A stretch of DNA of 64,000 nucleotides from Exophiala sp. HKRS030 (Eukaryota > Ascomycota > Eurotiomycetes > Chaetothyriales > Herpotrichiellaceae): contig JAHWDD010000010.1 of NCBI GenBank assembly GCA_023897205.1, positions 1,488,001-1,552,000 on the forward strand. Direction: 5' to 3'. The notes beneath the pieces are model-generated. The model did no database searches and was not told the DNA's origin. It worked only from the letters and a program-made list of their open reading frames with translations. The position numbers and the translations under genes were made by a program. Positions 45,303 to 58,278 of the stretch are shown here, one piece after another; within the stretch, counting starts at the first letter, position 1; every line of letters starts with the position of its first letter.

Positions 45303-47225
45303 ATTGATGGGTCAGTTGGATTGGAAAGTTGTGACAAAATCAAAGGGAGAAGCCGATAAGAAGAGAGATGTATGTTTGAAGAACTCGGGGGGCAAATTTT
45401 TATAATGACACGGGACGGGGTTGAATTGGATGTTTTTAATCGCTCTCTTGGAAAGCAAAGCAAGCTCGCTGTGACGATGGCGATAGGACAGGCGCAGGGT
45501 AAATTGAAGGAGGGGTTCCTGTCTGTGCTGCTCTTGCTTTGTGCTTCTCCGGCCTGACAACATCTGATGCAAGGTGGGGCGAGGCGACAATTCTGTTGGT
45601 GAACCTGCCAACCTGTCCCGGGGGGTACCCCCACTATACGCCGAGTCCACCGACCAATGCAATCCCTATTAGGGTGCCCATTACCCACCGCCCACCAAGC
45701 CCATGCCCAAAGCCCATGCCCACGCCCACCTAACGCCCATTCGATTGCTGCTGATGATTGTCCCGCGGAAACTGGCGGGCTCGCTTGATTTGGTAATCCC
45801 GACTAAGTTATCACCTCTGCCTTTGCTCACCATTCCTTTTTCACCACAATTGGAAATGCGCGACGGGAACCCCAAACAACCAGGGCCGGAGCACAGTGGC
45901 CCGTCGCCATCATTGTCCACCAAGTCACCTGGCGTCAAAATTCTTTCTGTATCTGTATCTGTAGCTGTCTCTGTATCTGTATCTGTGATTTTGGCAACAT
46001 TCCTGTTGATGACTCGTGTGGAAACCCAATGCCGAGAGTATCAATGTCCCGAATAAAATACCTCCTTCTCCTCGGAACTTGAGCTCCCGATGCCCGTATC
46101 TTCCCTTTCTTTATTTCTTTCTTATCCTGCCGTGCCTGCCTTTGGATAGATTGTCGATGCATGGGAAATCATGGAGGTTCGAGCTTCAATGCCTCCACCC
46201 ACTGAAAGCGCCCGATTCAGCAATGTGCTCATACCTCCTGCGCAAGTCGTCAGATAGTGGGCCTGTCGTATGATGGCCCATTATGCGGCTTCATGCCCCT
46301 GTCAGCTTTCGCAATCCTACCTTCATTCTGCCTTGGTACGATGTGGTGCCATGACTGTAGTCCCTGTCGTTGGCTTACCTCACCTGGGAGTCATGACTCA
46401 GCTGCCGCTGTAGTCAAAGTCATATCGACTAACATATCAGGACGACGTTACCTATATCCGGCCCATGACTAACTTAGTAAGTGATTGCCTTGAAACCCCA
46501 TCTTACACATGTCTTCTCTGCCCTTGTTTGGATCTAAACCTCGCTGGGCAATGACTTCACATATCACCAAGACAGTAATCGCGCCCTCTAAATGTTCATT
46601 CACAGAAGTCGATATGGTGGCGCACACACTCTCAATAAAGAAACAACGATCAGACGACTGTGCTGAGAATGTCCCACAGCTCTCAAAAGGTCTGGTATAC
46701 AAGTGATTATATATTGATTAGATAATATTAACCCCCGGTTGTATAACATAGTGCCTCTTGACCCATTCCTTCAATCCAATGTTGAACAGGTCCTACCTCG
46801 GTAACAAAGAAAGAAAATCATGTATGTACGTTCTTTTGTGGCGCCAGTGTATCAAATTGCAAAAGACGCAGACTCGCAATCATCGTGAAAGACCAAGTTG
46901 AAATTCCCCGAGATCCGAGCTGCTGGTAGTCTAGAAATCACAAGAAATCATTCCATCTGTTGTTCAATCTCAACGAACATATTCTTGGAGAAAATCTATC
47001 ACTCTCGAATCTTGAACCATAAACTCATCTTCCAGCCTATGCGGCATCAAGAGGTTTGTTCCTTTTTTCTCCGTTTTGGTGACATGGCTCAAAGACTTGA
47101 CTGGAGCGATAAATGAATCGTAGCCATCGAGGCGCTTTTCAAGATACACTCAAATATATCGGCGTCTCAGGGTGAAAAGCCCAGGCATCTGACTAGACGC
47201 ACAAATGTGTGGTACATTGGTGCAC
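45303..47225. other. Intergenic region upstream of transaldolase
   Basis: No supportable gene. Contains a CCCATGCC-type short repeat near 45690-45735 and a TCTGTA hexamer array at 45946-45988, both of which generate low-complexity frames that I reject. The transaldolase promoter should lie just above 45302. Confidence 0.55.
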
Positions 47226-50200
47226 CTAATCTTTCAGCCCAAATGCCTTTCGAAGCAGGGGAAACCGTTTCTTCTTGCCACTTCGACCAACAGCAACTGC
47301 CTCATATTTGCCTGTTCTCATGCTTCCCTCCGCAAGTCTGGTTGTACCATTACGTACCGGCGCGCTTTCCGCCGTGCCAGGTCGGTTGTCCAAATGCTCC
47401 GGAATTTTAGGTGGAAGTGGCCAAGAATCGCTCATGACTCGTTGAGGCTGATGTCTTCGTTGAAGTTTGGCGTGTCCTTGGTTCGATGGACTGGCGGCAT
47501 CTATGGCGGGCCCATATTTCGCTTCTTCTAGCTTGGCCTGTGTTTCAGCAATAATTCTGTCACGCTCTGACCCAGACGAGAATCCCAAATGAGATGGCTT
47601 GGTCGATGCGGGCTTGGGAACCTCGACTACAGGAGACAATGCCTCACCCTTAGGCTTCTTATTTCGAAACATGCCAAAGAGGCCACGTTTCTTCTCACTG
47701 TTAGGCGATAGCGGTTCACCAGTAGCTTGTGGTCCTGTGGTCGCTGGTATCGCGAGTTTGGGAAGGGTTGGCGCTGGTGCCTTTTCTTCGTCCGAACTAT
47801 CCTCCAGATCCGTTGACTCACTGTCATTTGCTCTTCGGGGAATGCCTCGCACAGGCGTGTAAGGGATGTCTGGCTCATCGTCACTATCATCTGCGAACCT
47901 TGACCGAAATTTAGTATGTCTAGGCACCTCGTCTTCGTCATCCGAATCCACAATTCGGGACCGACTTCGATTTCCGAGACGTGGGACGCTGACAGCGGGA
48001 AGAGCTGCAGGTGGGCTTTTAGGACGACGACCAAATAAAGAGGACGAGCGTTTGTTCTCTGCAAATGTGTTGCTGGGAGGGCCTCGAAGTGTCGGAGTGT
48101 TGTCCATAGATCCTCTCATTGAGGTTCTCATCGTACGAGGCCCTGTAGCCGGCGAGAATTGCCGTCGACCAACAGGCGATACTGACCGCACTCCATTCCG
48201 TCCATCGCTGAGAGACGAGCCAGTTTCCGAGACTCCCCCGCGCATACTCCTACGCATCGTGTATTTGCCTCCAGCAGCAGACTTACTTCGACGAGCTTTT
48301 CGAAAGGAGCTTTCCGAATCACTGTCATTGTTGGCTGGGATGGGTCGCACCGGCTGTGGTTTGAAAGCAGCCGCAGCTGCAGCCGCGGTTGGCTGTGGGG
48401 GAATGTGTTTCTTTTGTAATGCTGCTCGAGGCTGAGCTGGGACCCTTGCAGCTGCTTGCGCCTCGGCCGACGGTGCATTAGCAACAGGCTGTTGTGAATA
48501 CCGTTTTTGTTTTGGCTGAGTGTTTGCTGGAGCAGGGAGGGAGTTCCGGTTTTCAGTGCGCATTGACTGTTTGAGGTGAGGTTCCGCCGTAGTTGATGAA
48601 CCAATCCTCATGGACTGTCGCAGTTGCGGTGGAGCGTAGGTCGGCTCACGTCTGTCACTCGCAAGCACAGGATACGCAGAGGACTGACTCTTCTGCGTTG
48701 GTTGCTCGCCTCTCGTCGCTTGGGCTGCGGCTGGTACGGACGCGAGTGCTGCAATCTCGGCGGCGGATCTGCTCTTCTTTTTCTTTTTGGGCTGGGACGG
48801 TTGCGAAGACAATGTCTGCTGGGACGGTTGCACGGGAGCCACTGACGGGGATTGCACTTCTGCAATTGCTGGATTCGATGGTCCTTGCTTGCTTTGCTCT
48901 GCAATGTGTCTCCATCGAGCTTGACTTTCCTCCCAAGATGCGGCTAAAGGACTAGGGGGACATCCGTCTGCGCACGTGGTTCCACGATGTTGGATAACGG
49001 GCTTTCCGGGATCGGTGCAAGCTGCTTGGCCGGCGATGAAACAACAGGACTGTCAACAATTGCATCAATCGAACCGAACCCTGTCCCCTCCATTTCCGAA
49101 GGGTCTTCTGCGGCATCGCTGTATATGCTATCGTTGTCAGATTCTGATTCGCTTACAGCACCGATGCCTAGTCCAGAAGACTGTCCCAACTCTCGAGGAC
49201 CTGGTGCCACCTTGTTGTCTTGATTGAGCTGTGCAAGAGCCTCAAACGAAACAGGGAAACCACCCGGCACCTCGACCTGCCACTGGTCACTCTTAGTTTC
49301 TTGCTCAAGGGCAGGAGTTGGTGGCGAGACCGCCAAGATAGGAACAGTCGGCTGAGGCAGAGCCGGACTCGTAACACTTTGACTGGTGCTGGGTTCAGGG
49401 AGCTGTGCTGGTGGGAGAGTCGCTTGCGTGACAGGGGCGCTTTGCAACGGCGCATTGATTTCAGATGATTCGCTCTCTGAGTCTGAATATGATATTCCAC
49501 CTTCGACAGAGGTCACCTCTGGTGGCAGAGGCTCGTTCGCTCTCGTCTTCTGGTCGGCTGCACGTTGGGCTTCTTGTGCGAAGATTGCGCCGACAGCATG
49601 GTCGCTGGACAGACCTGTCGCAACCGGATTATAGGAGCTAGATGAGGTCTCCGAGGAGGCAATCGATGATGGCTCCGGTCTACTCTCGGATGCCAAGGCT
49701 GATGTGCGAGAGTCCGAAGACCTCGATGTCGGTGAAGCGGTGGAATCACTTCCGTCACGGAATTTCTGGCCACGAACACTGCCAAATGAAGGAAGCTGAG
49801 GACGAGGCTTCATCAATTCTTCCATGTCATCATTGGATGGAATGGTGCTGAGAGGAGGTTTGCTCTTGCCAAGACCAAGCCAGCCCTTTTTCTCTTTGCC
49901 GGGACTTTCGATCGGCGTGGAAGAAGGATCGATAGGGACAACCTCTGGCGCAGCGTCAAAGCTCACGCGGACCGACTTCTTCCGCTTGGCCTGGGTGTCT
50001 GCATCGACAACCGATACGTCTGAGGACTCGCTCGGGGTAGCACTAGCGCCTCGAGGCCGAAGAGACTGAGGATCGGACGGAGAGCCTCCAGGAGCCGGAG
50101 AGTGATGTTTGAGTGCAGATTTTGCAGGTGAAATGGATCTTGGTAATGGATCATGCTTACGACCCAAAGCGAGATCGGAAGAAAGCCTGTCCGAAAATCG

Positions 50201-51718
50201 AGTCGAGCGGGAAGGACTTAGAGACGATCCTCGAGGCGGTATGGGCTCTTGCAATCGAACAGCACTGTTGAGATTTGGGCTGGCTTCTGGTTGATTGGTG
50301 GTGATTTGGTCATGATAGGTCGTAACATTTATGGGAGTTGGTGATGGTTGTGTGGCTGGTTTCGCGACTGTCGTCGGCTCTTCAATTTTCCGGGAAGAGT
50401 TTGCTATTGTGGAAGTTCGTTTGCTCGGCGTCGGATCGATAGGTAGCGACTGTTCTTTGCTTTGAGGAGTAACCTGCTCTTGTTGTTCACCTTCCCAGTC
50501 CTCCCTGACTATCGATGGCTGCTTTTGTAGAGTCCCTGACGCCCGTTGCGCACGCCTTTCCCGATTCCAGTCGGTATTGGAATCTGAATCGGAATCTGTG
50601 CGCGATGCAGTCTCAGCCGAAGGAAAGTGTGAATTTTGTCCTGTCACTTCTGCTCTCTTCTTCTTTTTCTTCTTGATAGGGGCCTCTTGTACAAGATCAT
50701 GGGACGCAGGGAGTTCGTGTCTCTCTGGACCAGGCTCAAGAGGCGTCACTATGGGTCTGCTCGCCATTGTTCCTTCGTGAAGATGACTCCCTTCGGCGGC
50801 GTGATTGGCGACCTTTTTCTTCTTCTTCTTGACCGGTTGATTTGCAGCTTGCAACAGCCCGTATTGAATATCTTCTGCCTGCTTGAGAGAGATGGCGGCG
50901 GCGGCATTTGGCGGGAAGCGATCCCCATTGGTTGGTGCAGGAGGTCTAGAGGCAGGTGATTGGGGAACTGGGGATTGTGGCCGAGGCGACAGCGGTCTTG
51001 AAAAATTGATTGAATTTCGACTGTCCGTTCGTTCAAGCTCGTTGGTACGCCGTGAGGCAGGCGATGTCTGTGGAAGGTAAGATGCATCGACCCGCTCGAG
51101 ACTTGCACCACGGTCTATTGGTCTTGTTCCTGGAGGGGATGAAACCCTCGGAGGAGGTGCTCCTTGACTGGCAGCGCGCTGCTTTGACTTCTTGGGTTTT
51201 GGTGCTGCTGCTGGACTTGATGTATAATCTTCGGGTAGTTTTGGGACAGGTGGAGCGTAGTGAGGTACTTCTGGACGTACTGGTTGTCTGGAAGGTGAGG
51301 GAGAAGGTGTTCTGAAGGTCCTTTCAGTCATCGACGAGGAACTAGCTTGTCTTTGGAGGCCTCCGCCCCGGCGCCCTCGACCCGAAGCCGAGATGTTGGA
51401 TAAGGACGCCTGTTTCTGGATCATGCGCTTTGTCTGTACCTCTTCCACTGGGGTCGGCGTTGGGGAAAGGTTTCGTAAAGCAGCGGCGGCGGCCGCGGAA
51501 GCTGACAGGTTTGCTTGCGAGGATCGGTTTGCCAGAAAAGCCTGGGTCGCAGCCAGATGAGCTGAAGCCGAAGCAGGAGTTTGGGGCCGCTGAGGTAAGG
51601 TAAGGTCAGGTCAGCAACTGAAGTGAAAGCAGGCAAGGGCGAGGGTTGACGGGGACTCGAAGGGATGATTACTTACTGAGGCCGAAGCAGACCTGCTTCG
51701 CCGGTGCAGGAAACTCAT
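47226..51718 (-). CDS. Large disordered Ser/Pro-rich protein, apparent 1-nt frameshift
   Basis: Exon 1 (51677-51718) encodes MSFLHRRSRSASAS. A GT-AG intron (51590-51676) leads in frame into RPQTPASASAHLAATQ. The frame then runs to a stop at 48944. A second long frame, 47226 to about 48970, overlaps it in the neighbouring phase and continues the same style (SPLAASWEESQARWRHIAEQ). One more base in the run of five C (48955-48959, G on the plus strand) would join them into one protein of about 1470 residues. The product is mostly low-complexity and disordered, with three poly-Lys boxes (near residues 269, 318 and 947), many Ser-Glu acidic clusters, and a basic C-terminus (GKKKRFPLLRKAFGLKD). I recognise no catalytic domain or named family; it resembles conserved hypothetical proteins of filamentous fungi. 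Whether the break is real is open. Confidence 0.7.
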
Positions 51719-53591
51719 GATGATGAATTCGCGTGAAATGGATTGCGATCAGTAGAGGAGAAATGATCAAGAATGTGGTTGTGCAGCGCGGCAGTGGTAG
51801 AGTAGGAAGCCACAGATGGTGGATGGTGACGTTGTTATCGGGTAGCTGCTGGATTGGCGAACGTATAGAAATCGTCCCCCATGTCTGTCCAGACGATTGT
51901 ATCGCCGTGCAACACAAAGTGGTGGGAAAGGGTGTTGCGTGGTGAATGGCACAAGTGATGCACAACAGCACAAGACCGTAAATTGTAAAGAAAGAAAAAG
52001 AGGTTGGAGGTGTTGCTTAGCTGTGGCGTGGTTGCGGGATGATAGGATACTAGGATGCTAGGATGTTTTGTTAGGGTGCTGGGATGCGGACTAGCTAACC
52101 AGCTGTAACTTGTCAGTGAGGAGAGGAAAGGGAATGGAATGGGATTCGAGACTAATGCAAAGCCCAATGGAGCTTGACCACTACCAAGTTGGATGAGTTC
52201 ATCGGCAAGAAGCAAGAGGCGAGAGGCGAGACTCCAGACTCTAGACTCGAGTCTCAAGACTCATGGAGCCCGACAAGTGTCAAGAATTAATGATGACTTG
52301 TTTGGGGAGTGGAGTAGTGAGTGCCTACAGAGTTGGGGACTGTGGATGCCCATCGTTCATGGAGCCAGAAATTATCAACATTGTTGATCAATGATGATCG
52401 AGTCGAGCTGGAAAAGATTTCATTTCAGGATTGTGGCTCAGTCTTTTGCATTCTGGGCTTGACTTTTCAGCGGATCTTTGTTGCTTGGATCGACGTGAAT
52501 CGACGTGAATCGACCCTTGCTGCGCTGGAAAGGTGCAGAGGTTCAGGACTCCAGGGGTGGTTTGGGGATGCACGGGACCCCCTCCGGTGACGCAGTGGTC
52601 AATTTAGGTTCAAAGATTTGGCAAAGTGGCACCTGAGTGGCACCCGAGTAACACCTAAGTGGCTAGGTGGCTAGGTGGAGGGTGCGAGGTCTCGAGGTAA
52701 CAAATGTCTGGGAGATCGAGTCTACGCACTTTGTCACCCAAGCACCGTGGCACCCAAGCTAAGGAGGATGCCCACTATGTCCTGATGCCGCAGTCCGTGA
52801 GCCTACATCGAGTCTGTTCCCTCCCTTCCGAGGCACTCAGAAGCAACGTCGTTGGCCAGGAGCTGAAAAACCAATCACAATAAGGTTAGGAAGCCATCCA
52901 CTAACAACTAGTCCGATTACGTCATTCATGTGCATCTTCCACTTCTTCATGCTTTCACTGCTTCAGGACAGCAACCACGCACTGCACCTTGGGCCCCAGC
53001 TTAAGGTACTCGTGGTACTGTAAGCTGTAACTCACTTTAGGGTACCAAGTTAGCAACACTCCGTTCAGCCAACTCGGTCCAACAACACGTGATTCCTTCC
53101 CTATTGCAGCCTCACCCAGCACACTCACCTGACACTTTTGCTCGATCAAGTCCTCACTTGCTCAGCCTTACGCAGATACAGATATTAGTATCCGATCCCC
53201 AACTCCGTAGCCCCTATCCAAATACCTACTTGCTTCGTAGTAGCACACGCTCGGACTAACCATGCACCGGCGGGACTCAGTACTACCCTCGTTTCATGCC
53301 GCTTGTAATGATCAAGGTGATAAATGGACCGTTCGTATTTCGTATAGTGATCATATACGATCAAGCCAACCATATTGACTGCCTCTAGGTGCCTCCAAGC
53401 ATGATTGTCGGTATCTCCTCGGTTCCCAGGCTATTGCGGCTTTCCAGTATGGTTGTTGCGGATCCCCGCATCTGCCTTGGGGAACCAGAAGATATAAGAC
53501 ATTGAGAATCTGGGGATTCTTTATGACTGTCACGATACTCCTCAATCCATATACTGACTAAATTGGTGCTGACAATCTGATCGAAAAAGTC
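51719..53591. other. Divergent intergenic region
   Basis: Separates two divergently transcribed genes and should contain both promoters. No gene found. Short direct repeats occur, such as ggatgctaggatg near 52045-52060 and gtggcacc/gtggctagg near 52625-52680. Confidence 0.55.
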
Positions 53592-54845
53592 ATGGCTTAC
53601 ACACATCAAAACTCTTCCTCGACCGAGATCGATCCCACCACGCTGCCACCCTTAGAACTCCCACCCAATGTCACATCTCGCTTCGTCGACACTACCCCTC
53701 ACAGCCTCGTCTTCCATATCCTCGAATCATTGCCCACCACAACCCTCTCCTCAGGACAGAAGCCCAAACTGATCATATTGTGCCATGGGTTTCCCGAAAT
53801 CGCCTATTCATGGCGCAAGATCCTACCGTTGCTCTCCGCGCAAGGCTATCACGCCGTCGCCTTTGACACGCGAGGCTACGGCCGCACATTCTCCCGTACA
53901 CCTTTGGAAGCCAACTCCTTCCGACCTCTCAACCTCGTCAAGGACACCCTCACCCTCGTCCACGCCCTGGGTTACACCTCGGTGGAATGCATTGTCGGAC
54001 ATGACTTTGGAGCCGTGACGGCCGGGCTCTGCGCCCTCGCCCGTCCCGACTTCTTCAAATCGGTAGTCGTCATGTCGCACCCGTCCAAGGGTCCCCCACC
54101 ACTTCCACTATCCACATCCCCATCCTACGGCACCGCTGCAACCCCGTCCAAGCCTCCACCCGATGTCCAGAAAGCCCTGGCGGAACTGCCCCGGCCCAGA
54201 AAACACTACAAGTGGTACTACTGTACACCCCCGGCGAACGACGAAATGACCAACCCCACCGGTCCGCCTCTGCACACATTCCTCCGCGGCTACTTCCACT
54301 TGAAGTCCAACGATTGGGACGGCAACTCTCCACACCCACTGAGCGCATGGAGCGCGACCGAGCTGGCGAAGATGCCTCGCTACTACATCATGGACCTGGC
54401 CGACACCATGCGCGAGGCGGTCGCACGGGACATGAAGGAAGAAGACGCGGGACAAGTCAAGACGCGGGCGGACCGCTGGCTACCAGACCACGAACTGGCC
54501 GTCTACGTGGGCGAGTGGGGCCGCACGTCGTTCCAAGGCGGCCTGAACTGGTACCGAGTGCAGACGCAGCCGGAGATCGCCTCGGACTTTTACCTGTGGG
54601 CGTCGTCCAAGATCTCCGTGCCTGCCGTCTTCATCGCCGGAAAAGCAGACTGGGGCACCTATCAGGAGCCCGGCGCCGTCGAGGCCATGGAGTCAGGGAA
54701 GAGCGTGAGCGAAGGATTCTACCGTGGCACTGTCCTCGTCGACGGCGCCGGCCACTGGGTCAATCAGGAGCAACCGGAAAGATGTGTGGATGAGATCCTG
54801 AAGATCGTGCGTGAGGTCGACGGCGAGAAAGGGCCGAACCTGTGA
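53592..54845 (+). CDS. Epoxide hydrolase-like alpha/beta hydrolase
   Basis: Single exon, 417 residues, starting at ATG 53592. The fold and motifs are those of soluble epoxide hydrolases, which open epoxides to diols through an ester on an active-site Asp. The oxyanion motif HGFPE is at 65-69. DTRGYGRT is at about 92-99. The nucleophile motif GHDFGA has Asp138. A variable lid region (about 160-310) is longer than usual and Pro-rich at its start (SKGPPPLPLS). The catalytic His is H388 in GAGHWVNQEQPE, with GKADWGTY upstream probably supplying the acid. No signal peptide is seen, so it is probably cytosolic or peroxisomal. GC content is higher than in neighbours and codon third positions are C/G-rich. 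Related dehalogenases share the fold, so exact chemistry is not certain. Confidence 0.85.
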   Translation: MAYTHQNSSSTEIDPTTLPPLELPPNVTSRFVDTTPHSLVFHILESLPTTTLSSGQKPKLIILCHGFPEIAYSWRKILPLLSAQGYHAVAFDTRGYGRTFSRTPLEANSFRPLNLVKDTLTLVHALGYTSVECIVGHDFGAVTAGLCALARPDFFKSVVVMSHPSKGPPPLPLSTSPSYGTAATPSKPPPDVQKALAELPRPRKHYKWYYCTPPANDEMTNPTGPPLHTFLRGYFHLKSNDWDGNSPHPLSAWSATELAKMPRYYIMDLADTMREAVARDMKEEDAGQVKTRADRWLPDHELAVYVGEWGRTSFQGGLNWYRVQTQPEIASDFYLWASSKISVPAVFIAGKADWGTYQEPGAVEAMESGKSVSEGFYRGTVLVDGAGHWVNQEQPERCVDEILKIVREVDGEKGPNL

Positions 54846-55449
54846 CCTGCGCTGTGAGCACCTCAGCGGGGTATGTCATCTCTTCGCGAGAAATGACAGG
54901 TTGTTCTCTTTGGAATTCCTACTAGATTGCGGCAATGCCGTAACCGGTCGTCGGTACTTTACACAAGATGATGTTAGTACTGCCTTCGCCCGAAGACATA
55001 AAAGATAGTTATATATAGCATGACAAGAACTTCTGAAGCATTATGTATTATGTTGTGGGATATACACGCATTTCGAGGGTCCGGCGATCCAATGAAACTG
55101 TCATTAGCCCAACATAGTAAGTAATGGAAGTGGACCACCAGCAAAGATCACTTTGTACCATTTACAGTATTATTGGCTATGTCTGCAAGCAACTTGACAT
55201 CAATGCGCCACTAAAGAGGGCAAGCAACCTCTGCCACGCAAAATATCGACCAAATAACGATTTGTCCATGCGAACCTCCCGTCTGGTATATGCTAAAGCA
55301 TGCCATCCAATCCTAGTAAAGAGCCTGAACTCCTTGCGCCTCGCTCAATCAAAACCGGGATAAATTGTGCAATTAAGCCTCGGATAATGGTTTCCAGACA
55401 TTCAATTGGTGAAAGCCTTGCCTCGTCAAGTGATCGTCCACTACAAGAT
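54846..55449. other. Convergent intergenic region
   Basis: 3' ends of the hydrolase (+) and the E2 (-). No gene seen. Confidence 0.6.
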
Positions 55450-56316
55450 TCAGTCGTCGGGTTCCGTCATTTCAGAATCCAATCTGTCTTCGCGAGCTTT
55501 ACCTTTGAAAGTCTTGGTGTGAGTGGCGTCGTCTTCGTCTTCGTCGTAGTTCTCGTCGTCCTCAGAGTCGTTATTGAGCGCTTCGTCGGATTCACTTCCA
55601 TTGGCTGCATCGTCGTCAAAGTCATCAAAGTCGTCAAAATCGACATCCTCGGCATCACTGTCATTCCAGAAGTCATCATCAATCTTTTCCACGACAGGCT
55701 TGGTGGACTCGTGCGTAGGTAACACAAAGCCTTCTGGAATGTCTTTCTTGGACGCCTCGACGTCTTCTTTGACCCGTGCTTTGTAAGCCTCCTTATGGTC
55801 CCTGAATTGAACGCTGGCGTCAACATTGGCAGGCGAGGAAATTTCGGCATCATCGAGAAGGGACAGGATGGAGATGAGGACAGATTCCACACGTTGAGCA
55901 GGTGACCAGCGTTCTCCAGCACTCTCGCCAGACATCATATCTTCTCCGGGGGCATGCAGTATAGATATACACAGGCGTCCATCGGCGTAAATGTTGGGAT
56001 GCCAGAGCGGCTTCACGAAACGGAAATCTGACAGAAGTTAGCGTGCAGGACTGACGTGGAACACGGATCATCTTACCAGGTGGTTTGTAGGGATAGTCTT
56101 TGGGAAAACTCATCTGAGCCTTGAAATAGCCTCCATAGTAGAGTGAGTCGGGATTGAGCACCATGAGCGCCAAGTTCCAGTGGTAGATGTTTTCTTCATC
56201 GACCTAGACGCATTAGTGCACATGTCAAGAGGGGTTTGAAGATGACATACATCGATCTGCACCCATTTCTCTTTGGCCAAAGCCTTGTACTCTTTCATGA
56301 GCACCGTCTGAGACAT
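55450..56316 (-). CDS. CDC34: Ubiquitin-conjugating enzyme E2, Cdc34 type
   Basis: Three exons: 56251-56316, 56077-56203 and 55450-56027, coding 256 residues; both introns are GT-AG and splice in frame. The E2 core is complete: N-terminal helix (MKEYKALAKEKW), YYGGYFKAQMSFPKDYPYKPP, then HPN at 74-76 and catalytic Cys84 in GRLCISIL. After the Cys comes the extended acidic loop HAPGEDMMSGESAGERW that marks the Cdc34/Ubc7 group, then SPANVDASV, which is the Cdc34 form. The last 70 residues form an Asp/Glu-rich tail, also a Cdc34 hallmark; in yeast it binds the SCF ligase. The expected role is SCF-dependent ubiquitination of cell-cycle regulators. An in-frame ATG ten codons upstream (56346) is possible, but MSQTVLMKEY fits relatives better. 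Confidence 0.92.
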
Positions 56317-58278
56317 TATGAAGTGGCGATCGACAGAGCAGGGCAAATGTCGCGGGTGTCAGTGTGGAACCAAGTTTATGACGGTTTAATAGTTGCCAGG
56401 TGGTGCGTGCTGGAAGATGGATCAATGTTGGCTGGTGAGGCGTCTGGACGTAGGCAAGAGGTATAGGCGCGGAGGCGGTTATAGGTAGGACTCGAAGAAG
56501 GGTAGCAGAAGATTCGTAGACGATAGTTTTGAGTAATGGTCACCGACTTGTCTCAGGCATAGTTTCGAAGCAGTAGTGGTAGTGAAACAGGCGTGATCGG
56601 GTAAGCAGGTGAGGTGATGGAGCGTCACGGACTGACCTGAGGTGAAGATAATTCAGTCCAGCCGGGGGTGAAGTTGTAAGGCGTCTGAGAACTCAATACT
56701 GCCAGCAGCAAGTCTTCTAGGCCTGTTGAGAAGTAAAGTGCAGCAGGAATGATCCAAAATTGCAAGATATATGTCAAAGGCAAGGGTTGACGTGTGACGG
56801 CAAAGACTTGAAGGTCAGGCGTAACTTGTGACTTGTGACTTGTGACTTCAGTTGTGACTCTGATGCGGCGAGGCCAGGGATTACATACCAACCCGGAACG
56901 GTCTACCCAAGGACTTGCATCTCCGTTAGGACGAGGGTGGACGAGGGTGGACGAGGCACTTATTGAAGGCCGAGCACCAGCCCGGCCTACTTAGAGTTGA
57001 GGCGATTTCATGAGTGCCGCGATAGGCCCGAGGAGCCCCAAAGGTTCTTCTAGCGCCTCTAAGGCATTCGTTAGTGGGGACGTTGAGGCCTCTGAGCCAG
57101 CAATATTTACCTAATTTATCAATGACGGGCACCTAGTAAGTACTTACGAAGCTAGTTATTACAAGGTGTACTAACTAGATACCTCAGCACGTGCTCAGTC
57201 TATCTATGCCCATCCACTAAGTTGGGACGCTCAAGGATCAAGACAGACAGTGGAAGGCTGACAAGTCCGATAAGGGGATAAGACCTTTCACTGTTACTTC
57301 TTTTTTGAATGCCGAATGAGGGCGAGGTTCCTTCTTATTAACATGCAGTGTGGTCTCTACGTTCTAAATAGCAATAGTTCGTCAGTGTGTAGGAGCCAGT
57401 CCCCAACGACTCCCTCACCGTGTCCTCGCTAAGCCCACACCGCAACATGTGCTGATTATAGACCTATAAATGCTCTTGCGGCCAGTATGGCTTCATGTAC
57501 AGCTTCCCGTTGTGGAACAGAAGCGGGTAAAATCATTCATCAAAGCAAGTAGATTGCAGCATCTCGTCGGTTTATTTTATGGTTGATTGGAACCAACACT
57601 CATAACTAGGTACGTATAGATTGTCAGTAGAACCTACAGCGTACCACGTTCGTATTCAGGTACATTGTACAGACGATCGAGGACTGTAGGTAGTCGAATC
57701 AACAACGTTGCTTCCGAGAGCTCATGCCGGAGCCTAGTGGCGTCAGAGGCGTGAATGACTCACTCAAACTCCGAGCCACAATATGCCCCCCAAGGTGGAC
57801 TATCCAACTTTTACCAAAGCACGCCAAGAGGACTTACTTGAAGTTGCAACTCTCCGTTCGTCATTCCCGCTTAACCTAGGCTTTACGCTTAAGCGGCACA
57901 GTCTTCGGTAGGTAAACGCGTCTCTGGAGTCTGTAATGGTTAGGGGGGGAGTAGTTGCAATTCCTAATCAGTGATGTACGGAGTAGTAGTGGCAGTTGCG
58001 GTCAGTCCTGCAGGTAAAGCGTTGCCTTAATGCATGTCAAAAAACTGTCGGTGGGTATCCGCGAAATCACCTGCGGGATTGGAGCAACCTTTGCCATCTA
58101 CATCTTTTGGTCCGGCACCGTTATTTCATTTCACTGTTCCTACCATTCAACACACGCTGTACATATTGTGCTTCGCCTTCGCCGTCATCGTCATCGAAAT
58201 CGAAATCGAAATCGACATGACCGCGGCCTTTTCCTTGTCATTTGAGCATTGGTGATCGGCGTAATCTACTCCACGGCC
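56317..58278. other. Divergent intergenic region
   Basis: Separates the divergent E2 and ABC transporter genes and should hold both promoters. No gene found. Three tandem ACTTGTG heptamers lie at 56824-56847 and a tacggagta copy at 57977. Low-complexity frames near 58170-58220 come from an atcgaa repeat. Confidence 0.55.

Noticed and set aside
55500..55930. Plus- and minus-phase frames overlapping the E2 acidic tail
   Set aside because: Shadows of the GA-rich Asp/Glu tail codons of the E2 gene.
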